From the NCBI RefSeq assembly GCF_000333955.1, contig NZ_CAPS01000060.1:1-64000 (forward strand): DNA of 64,000 nucleotides, in the 5' to 3' direction. Origin of the DNA: Rhodococcus sp. AW25M09. Its GTDB lineage: Bacteria; Actinomycetota; Actinomycetes; Mycobacteriales; Mycobacteriaceae. Of the stretch, positions 58,977-64,000 are shown in pieces. Below the pieces are notes generated by a model. It saw nothing but the letters and a program-made list of their open reading frames with translations, searched no databases and was not told the DNA's origin. Numbering within the stretch: the stretch's first letter is position 1; every line of letters starts with the position of its first letter. The position numbers and the translations under genes were made by a program.

Positions 58977-60617
58977 TCAGCTGAGCTGCACGCTTTGCAG
59001 ATATTCTGAATGTCCATCGACGATAGCGGAGACATCGTGGTCGTGGATGCGGGCGAACTCGGTGCGGAAGCCTGCGAATCCGACCGCTGTTTGTCCACCT
59101 TGGGCGGTCTTATAGGCGTACTTGAGGACTTTGTCGTTCGACGAGTGGTAGTTGTGCACAGCACCGGTGACTGCATTGCTGAGAAGTCGCCAGTCTCCCT
59201 TCGACCCCATTGCCGCACCTAGCAGGTGTACCGTGTCGATCTTCGGCTTGCTCTTCGACCTCGCAAGGGTTTCGGCGGCTGTTGCTGCAACGCGGGCACC
59301 GAGGCTGTGTCCGACAAGCACGTAGCTTTTAGCATCGGTTCTCGCCAACAGTCCTGCCAGAGCCACACCCGTTCGGTCGGCCTTGACTCGTGCAGTATGC
59401 CAGGGGTTTTTGGCAACGGCTGCTGCCGCCAGAGCGGGCGCCAACGGCCCCAACTTCTTCGCGCCTGCCTTTCCCGCCTTTGCCGCCAGCCCCTTGATTC
59501 CGAGCGCCGCTGCCGGTTGTCCACCCATTGCCTTAACCATTGCTGCTAAGTCTCCGAGATCATTGCTCCCCCAGTGAACTCGGTAGATCGGTGAATCCGG
59601 GTAGCGTCGTGCCACAAGCTTCTTCCAGTCCGGGTGTGTGTTCTTCCCCTCGCTGAACAGTCCATTCGCAACGACCACGGCTATCCCGGACCCTGGCTTG
59701 ATCAGTTCGATGTTGAACGACTTGTCAGCACCGATGTAAGCAGTTGTCACCGAACTGCCCAGCGCACCGCCGAGGGCTCCACCAACGGCTGCGACGACTG
59801 CTGTCCCGCCAGCCATCCCCAGCCCACCCGCAGCGATCGAGCCACCACCAAGCAGAGCCAACCCGTAACTGCTGGCCGCGGCTCCCGCGTAACCACCTCC
59901 CGCGATGCTCAGACTGCCGATAGCCCCGCCGATCGCCGGGGCAGCAAGGAATGCACCGGTCGCGAGTGCACCCGCGGAAAGAACGGAGATCGCTGCGACA
60001 CGTGACCCTAGTGCGAGGTTTCGACGCTCAAAATCGAGGAATTCGTGGTAATCCTCCAGCGCCCCGAAGTTCGCCGACGCTTTTTCGAACCCGGGGATCT
60101 CATGCTTGTGCTCGGCGCAGTACCGCGGCACCAGTACCGCTGCGAAACCTCGCGTGGCCATGTTGGCGCATCCCGGACCTGCGCATCCCAGTGTCGGCGA
60201 TCCGCACGATTCGCACAGGTACGCCGGGATCGTGCCGAATCCTTGCGTCAAGCGTCGATGGTCGCTTCGGGTGAAGCATGCTGAACACCACGAATTCTTC
60301 GACGCTGTTCCTAGCTTGTCGACCAGTTCTGCGATGCCAGCCGCAGTCTTACGATGCGCCGTTGCCTGCTTCTGATGGCTTTCCCGCTCAGCGCCGTCGG
60401 TAAGGGTGCGGTACAGGTGATCGTGCTTAGCGAAGGCCCACGCGTTGTGGACCAGTGCGGGGTTGGTGCCCAATGCGTCGTCACCCAGGACGCGAGGCTC
60501 CAGGTCGTCGAGTGCGCCGTTGCAGCGCATCGTCAAACCTTCCGGGCTGCGAACCTCGCATTCGAATTCGCCGTTGCCGAGTGAGCGAAATACGACCTCT
60601 GTGGACATTCCCACCAT
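58977..60617 (-). CDS. DUF726-like alpha/beta hydrolase with zinc finger and membrane region
   Basis: A 546-residue protein in three parts. Residues about 109-175 hold a Cys/His-rich zinc-binding region (WCSACF, LCESCG, CAGPGCAN, RYCAEHKHE). Residues about 200-305 are extremely Gly/Ala-rich and hydrophobic (GALATGAFLAAPAIGGAIG and similar), likely two to four membrane helices or glycine zippers. The C-terminal part is an alpha/beta hydrolase with YVLVGHSLGARV (Ser near 433), and His probably in HDHDV or DGHSEYL. This resembles the DUF726/TMCO4 hydrolases. ATG 60617 has AGGAAGG directly upstream; ATG 60608 is the alternative. Substrate unknown. It shares the hydrolase-plus-Gly-rich-membrane theme with the gene at 5255-7081. 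Confidence 0.78.
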   Translation of the reverse strand: MVGMSTEVVFRSLGNGEFECEVRSPEGLTMRCNGALDDLEPRVLGDDALGTNPALVHNAWAFAKHDHLYRTLTDGAERESHQKQATAHRKTAAGIAELVDKLGTASKNSWCSACFTRSDHRRLTQGFGTIPAYLCESCGSPTLGCAGPGCANMATRGFAAVLVPRYCAEHKHEIPGFEKASANFGALEDYHEFLDFERRNLALGSRVAAISVLSAGALATGAFLAAPAIGGAIGSLSIAGGGYAGAAASSYGLALLGGGSIAAGGLGMAGGTAVVAAVGGALGGALGSSVTTAYIGADKSFNIELIKPGSGIAVVVANGLFSEGKNTHPDWKKLVARRYPDSPIYRVHWGSNDLGDLAAMVKAMGGQPAAALGIKGLAAKAGKAGAKKLGPLAPALAAAAVAKNPWHTARVKADRTGVALAGLLARTDAKSYVLVGHSLGARVAATAAETLARSKSKPKIDTVHLLGAAMGSKGDWRLLSNAVTGAVHNYHSSNDKVLKYAYKTAQGGQTAVGFAGFRTEFARIHDHDVSAIVDGHSEYLQSVQLS

Positions 60618-60675
60618 TGCCTTCCTGAATTCTTTGACCAGCCTCGGAGCAAATCTATCGAGTGTGTTCGGCTCG

Positions 60676-60960
60676 TTACAGGTTGCCCTCTAGTAAATGA
60701 ACGCCGGCCACGTTTGGTGACCAAGCCGATAACATGCGTGGGTGGGAAACGCCGGGTGAGACGGCGACACGTTGCTGTAGGACGTGAACCCCACCGTCCT
60801 CGACACCGAGAACCGAGAACCACGTGTAGCGCGGGTGAAAGCTCGAGCTGGTGGGCACGATGACGGCATCGCACGCAATGGACTCGAGAAGACCGCGAAC
60901 CACGAACACATGCCCGGACAGCGTGCTTGTTGCGGGCTGGTCGGCAACCGGTGTGGTCAC
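60676..60960 (-). pseudogene. N-terminal stump of a SIR2-like gene
   Basis: An open frame of 94 residues starting at GTG 60960 with GAGGAG five bases upstream, so the start signals look real. The sequence LSGHVFVVRGLLESIACDAVIVPTSSSF followed by a Trp resembles the opening of a large actinobacterial SIR2-like family (pattern VFVVRGDLT-LACDAW-VPTD), where full proteins have several hundred residues. Here the frame changes character after RYTWFSVLG and stops at 60676, 58 bp before the next gene. So it appears to be a truncated copy, perhaps cut by insertion of the DUF726-like gene. The SIR2-like call is from recall and is uncertain. Confidence 0.5.
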
Positions 60961-61067
60961 GTGGCTCCTCGCACAGATCGAATCGGGCAGAGTGAAGGTA
61001 CCAATAACGGTGCGAGATACTTGGACAGCGAATTCGATTGGCGGTCAGCGACAGTGGCTCGGCCTGC

Positions 61068-61721
61068 TCAGGTGACCATTCCTGCCCGAAAGGCAGCCAG
61101 TGCCGCCTCGACTCGATTGCGCACACCGAGTTTCATAAAGATCCCGGAGATATGGGTCTTCACCGTCGTCTCACTGAGGTACAGCTCGGAGGAGATATCC
61201 GCATTGGTCGAACCAGTAGCCAAGATGCGCAGCACATCTCGCTCTCGCGGACTCAGCACGTCCATCGACACCGACGGCGGGGCCACCGGCAACACCGACG
61301 TCGCCACAATCTTCCGGAGCGAATCCTCACTGAACAACGTGTTGCCGGATGCCACTGCTCGAACCGACTGATGGAACGTCTCGGGTGCCTCGCTCTTGCT
61401 CAGAAAACTGTGCGCCCCCGCCTCGATCGCCCGGACCACCAAATCGTCCACATCCATCGCCGTCATCGCAATGACCTTCGGGGGATGGGCCAGCGTCATC
61501 AACTCGCGGGTGGAGTCCAGTCCGCCGACCCTACGCATCTGAAGATCCATCAGCACCACGTGCGGCCGGAACGCCGAAACCGCAGCGGACACCTGGTCGC
61601 CGTCCGCCAAGTCGGCCACCACCGAAATATCCGGGGTCTTCGCGAAGATGTCGGTCACTCCACGCCTGACGAAGGGGTCGTCGTCGACGATCAGAACGGT
61701 GATCACGGCTGGCGATGTCAT
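61068..61721 (-). CDS. NarL/LuxR-family response regulator
   Basis: A 217-residue response regulator. The receiver domain has the acidic pocket DDD near 13-15 (LIVDDDPFVRRG), phosphoacceptor Asp59 in VVLMDLQMRRVGG, a Thr in MTAMD and Lys in FLSKSEAP. The C-terminal LuxR-type helix-turn-helix domain is LSPRERDVLRILATGSTNADISSELYLSETTVKTHISGIFMKLGVRNRVEAALAAFRAG. All key residues are intact. It is the second gene of an operon with the histidine kinase upstream (38 bp gap). Target genes are unknown; as this pair adjoins the DUF4352 and vWA genes, control of envelope or stress genes is possible. Confidence 0.94.
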   Translation of the reverse strand: MTSPAVITVLIVDDDPFVRRGVTDIFAKTPDISVVADLADGDQVSAAVSAFRPHVVLMDLQMRRVGGLDSTRELMTLAHPPKVIAMTAMDVDDLVVRAIEAGAHSFLSKSEAPETFHQSVRAVASGNTLFSEDSLRKIVATSVLPVAPPSVSMDVLSPRERDVLRILATGSTNADISSELYLSETTVKTHISGIFMKLGVRNRVEAALAAFRAGMVT

Positions 61722-61759
61722 GGTGCGCTGAGCTTAGAACGCGACTCCGACACTGCCCG

Positions 61760-62965
61760 TCAGGAGTACCACGGCAGCCAGCACGACACCACGAATTCGC
61801 CCGGCTGCGCGCCGGCAGCGAACGTGCCGCCCACCCCGCGGGCCTGTTCGGCCAATCCTGCCAACCCCGCACCCGACCCATGTGCAAACGCAGGTTGCCT
61901 CATCAGCTGATTGCGCACATCGACGCGCACGCCCGCCTGATCGGACCCGTACACCGCCACCCGAATGGTCGAACCACCAGCGTGCTTCTGCGCGTTGGTG
62001 AGCGATTCCTGCACCACCCGATACGCCACATGACTGCTCGCAGCGCCGATTTCGCCGGGCGTCACATCGAGCATCAGCGACGTGTGCAAGCCCGCGTTAC
62101 GCGCCGAGTGCACCAGATCGGAGATGCCCTCGACACTCTGCCGGCCACCGCTCGAAGCATCGGCCGATCCCCGCAGCACGCCGATAATGCGTTTGAGTTC
62201 ATCGAGCGCATCGTGAGCGGTCTGCCGAATTAACGACGCAGTTTGAGCTACCTTCTCGGGTCCATCGGCGCTATTGACCTGCATTCCGCCTGCAAATAGC
62301 GAGATGCGACTGAGGCTGGCCGCGAGGGTGTCGTGCATGTCGCGGGCGATGCGGGCACGTTCCGCATTCAGCAGCATCTCCTCACGAAGAGCGTTGGACT
62401 CCACCGTCACCTTGTCTCGCGTGACCACAGCCTCCGTCAGGTCGGATCGCGTGCGGCGCAGTATTGCTCCACCCACGACCAACCCGACGAGCACTGCCGC
62501 GACGACCCACGGAATCCACGCCGGGACGTCCCATTCCACCGGCATGGACCCATCTTCGGCCTTCGTCGAACCGATGGTCAGGACGGAGTAGTACCGACTG
62601 CGATGCGCGTCGTACGTCAACGACACCCCGCACGCGACGTACACAGCAACGGCAGCAATTACGAGCGGCTTGGTGCGTGCGAACGCACCGACAGCAAACA
62701 GGGCAATCAACGCTGCCGTCGCATCGGTGGCGAAGAACAGCGGCCCGGCCAACGCCAGTCCCAGAACGACCCATGGCCGTTCGTGTCGCCAGATCAAGGC
62801 GACGCCGGCGCTCAAATTGAGCGTGACGCCGATGCCCAGGTTCCAGCCGGGTGTGCCGGACGCGCCAGCCAACCCGGCGGTCATCAACGAGCAGAACAGG
62901 CTGAAGGCCACCGCCGCCGTAGTCCAGGCTTTGCGGCGCAGGGTGCCTGTTCGGTGGGTGCTCAC
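61760..62965 (-). CDS. NarL-type sensor histidine kinase
   Basis: A sensor kinase of about 401 residues from GTG 62965. Five or six membrane helices fill the N-terminal 180 residues (FSLFCSLMTAGLAGASG, VVLGLALAGPLFFA, LIALFAVGAFA, VIAAVAVYVACGV, WIPWVVAAVLVGLVVG). The HisKA_3 domain has ARDMHDTLAASLSRI with the phosphorylated His, and the ATPase domain has ESLTNAQKHAGG (N box) and GAGLAGLAEQARGVGG (G box). It pairs with the response regulator just downstream. No extracellular sensor domain of size is present, so it probably senses within the membrane. The start is uncertain: GTG 62989 is also in frame, neither has a clear ribosome site, and the longer open frame upstream is shadow of the next gene's opposite strand. 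Confidence 0.9.
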   Translation of the reverse strand: MSTHRTGTLRRKAWTTAAVAFSLFCSLMTAGLAGASGTPGWNLGIGVTLNLSAGVALIWRHERPWVVLGLALAGPLFFATDATAALIALFAVGAFARTKPLVIAAVAVYVACGVSLTYDAHRSRYYSVLTIGSTKAEDGSMPVEWDVPAWIPWVVAAVLVGLVVGGAILRRTRSDLTEAVVTRDKVTVESNALREEMLLNAERARIARDMHDTLAASLSRISLFAGGMQVNSADGPEKVAQTASLIRQTAHDALDELKRIIGVLRGSADASSGGRQSVEGISDLVHSARNAGLHTSLMLDVTPGEIGAASSHVAYRVVQESLTNAQKHAGGSTIRVAVYGSDQAGVRVDVRNQLMRQPAFAHGSGAGLAGLAEQARGVGGTFAAGAQPGEFVVSCWLPWYS

Positions 62966-63130
62966 GAACTGCAGCGTACGGCCGAGCACCGACACCGCGA
63001 ATCGTCCGAACGGCCCGCACGGCCGATCGGAGGCGACCGAAAGGAGGAGGCGCACCGACCGGTCAGCCGAGGCGCGGACAGGGCCGACTGCGGTGTGGTT
63101 GATGCATCGCCGAACGAGAGGAATTTCGAC

Positions 63131-63754
63131 ATGACCAACCACAACCCGCACCCCCAGCAGCAGTACGCCCCGCCCGCTCCCGAGCAGAAGAAGAGTTGGT
63201 TTGCCCGACACAAGATCCTGACCGCCATCCTTGCGATCGTCGTGCTGGGTGTCCTCATTCGGCTCATCGGTGGTGGCTCGTCGGAGAGCCCGACAGCTCC
63301 CGCGCCGGCCGGATCCCCGTCGTCGGAAGAAGCGGCTCCTGTTGCCCCGGCCGCGCCGACTCAGCCTGGAATCGGCGTCCCAGTGCGTGACGGAAAGTTC
63401 GAGTTCGTCGTCACGGCCGTCGCGCCACCCGTCGCGACCGTCGGCTCGGAGTACCTGACGCAGACCGCACAGGGCGAGTACGTCCAGGTGACGATGACCG
63501 TGCGCAACATCGGCGATCGTGCGCAGAGCTTGGACGCGTCCTCGCAGAAATTGCTCGACGCCGACGGCAAGCAGTACTCGGTCGACAGCCTCGTGACTGC
63601 CTACCTCGACGAGGGCATTGGCTACGAACAGATCAACCCAGGCAACGCACTGGATACAACCGTCGTGTTCGACGTCCCCGTCGGAACCGTGCCCGCCGAG
63701 ATCGAGCTGCACGATTCGGCGTTCTCAGGCGGCACGACGGTTGCGCTGCGGTAG
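63131..63754 (+). CDS. DUF4352-type membrane-anchored protein
   Basis: A 207-residue protein. The N-terminus is Gln/Pro-rich and cytoplasmic (about 1-27), a membrane helix is at 29-46 (ILTAILAIVVLGVLIRLI), a Ser/Pro/Ala-rich linker follows, and the C-terminal 120 residues form a DUF4352 domain: IGVPVRDGKFEFVVTAV, GEYVQVTMTVRNIGDRAQSLD, LLDADGKQYSVD and TTVVFDVPVG. The domain is an Ig-like beta sandwich outside the membrane. ATG 63131 follows GAGAGG by about 9 bases. It is divergent from the histidine kinase gene and may be controlled by that two-component pair. Confidence 0.86.
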   Translation: MTNHNPHPQQQYAPPAPEQKKSWFARHKILTAILAIVVLGVLIRLIGGGSSESPTAPAPAGSPSSEEAAPVAPAAPTQPGIGVPVRDGKFEFVVTAVAPPVATVGSEYLTQTAQGEYVQVTMTVRNIGDRAQSLDASSQKLLDADGKQYSVDSLVTAYLDEGIGYEQINPGNALDTTVVFDVPVGTVPAEIELHDSAFSGGTTVALR

Positions 63755-63833
63755 CCGTCGCCGATCGCTCTTCCGTTATCTCTCAATCCAATTCACTCGG
63801 AGCAGTTCCGGCTGCGACCTGAAGGAGGAAACC

Positions 63834-64000
63834 ATGACCAACCCTCAGCTGTCCCTCGTTGCTGCTTTGCTCGACCGGTCCGGTTCGATGCATTCCATCG
63901 CCGACGACACCCGCGGCGGATTTGATTCGTTCATTGCCAAGGAGCGTGAGGCCGACGGCCGGACCGTGGTCACGCTGGCGCAGTTCGACAACCGGTACGA
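63834..64000 (+). CDS. vWA-domain protein, N-terminal part (cut by window edge)
   Basis: The first 55 codons of a protein read LSLVAALLDRSGSMHSIADDTRGGFDSFIAKERE and TVVTLAQFDNRYD; the frame is open to the right edge. LDRSGSM is the DxSxS MIDAS motif of a vWA domain, and FDNRY is the usual second strand. There is no signal peptide, so it looks cytoplasmic, similar to TerY/YfbK-like vWA proteins. AAGGAGG at 63822-63828 is a perfect ribosome site 5 bases before ATG 63834. It follows the DUF4352 gene by 79 bp and may be in its operon. Confidence 0.88.
   Translation, partial: MTNPQLSLVAALLDRSGSMHSIADDTRGGFDSFIAKEREADGRTVVTLAQFDNRY

Noticed and set aside
62333-63130. Rightward open frame before the DUF4352 start
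   Set aside because: It is antisense to the histidine kinase membrane region and is Arg/His/Gln-rich; the ATG at 63131 has its own ribosome site.
1-64000. CRISPR arrays, tRNA or rRNA genes
   Set aside because: No regularly spaced repeats, cloverleaf or rRNA stretch was recognised when reading the sequence; short tRNA-like elements could still be missed by eye.

Overview
The window looks like chromosomal DNA of a mycolic-acid actinobacterium of the Rhodococcus/Nocardia type. The evidence is the high-GC coding sequence with many GTG and TTG starts, ATGA/GTGA stop-start overlaps, a CwlM-like protein, a Thr/Pro-rich lipoprotein, and a TerD/vWA/tubulin-like operon of a kind known from actinobacteria. 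Genus is inferred from general character only; no marker gene is present. Family names were recognised by eye and recall, without any database search.

Layout. (1) 1-1160: the 5' part of an IS110-family element, cut by the left edge, with a structured non-coding end that may encode a bridge RNA. (2) 1238-5042: a tightly coupled trio of SMC/Rad50-like ATPase, HEPN-like small protein and HNH endonuclease, a candidate defence system, closed by a perfect hairpin. (3) 5255-7081: an alpha/beta hydrolase with a glycine-rich membrane segment. (4) 7362-23040: a seven-gene restriction-like island built from two divergent operons: DUF6361, PLD nuclease and DEFQ helicase leftward; Snf2 helicase, DUF4391, type III Mod and type III Res rightward. 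(5) 23754-24965: a CwlM-like amidase-fold protein with degenerate zinc ligands. (6) 25301-32495: an AddB-like nuclease and an AddA/UvrD-like helicase-nuclease (split by a frameshift that sits beside a perfect Shine-Dalgarno), then an OB-fold protein and a DUF6308 protein. (7) 32467-34080: gene debris, with a frameshifted paralogue of the 57303-57995 gene, two small related ORFs and an orphan ORF. (8) 34192-38661: Mrr-like membrane nuclease, large P-loop GTPase-like protein, lipoprotein and PH-like membrane protein. (9) 38796-56459: nine co-directional genes: TerD, small membrane protein, secreted vWA protein, tubulin/FtsZ-like protein, 2-TM protein, Fn3-like protein, GAP1-like protein, vWA-like protein and zinc-ribbon GTPase. 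(10) 56519-60960: SpoT-type HD hydrolase, two orphan proteins, a DUF726-like zinc-finger/membrane/hydrolase protein, and the stump of a SIR2-like gene. (11) 61068-64000: a NarL-type two-component pair, a DUF4352 membrane protein and the start of a vWA protein.

Taken together this is a dense accessory defence/conflict island. The 38796-56459 operon is the largest coherent system: a nucleotide switch, a cytoskeletal GTPase and a secreted metal-dependent adhesion domain suggest an envelope-linked sensing or remodelling machine. The 7362-23040 island is the strongest candidate for an unusual composite restriction system. No CRISPR array, tRNA or rRNA was recognised.
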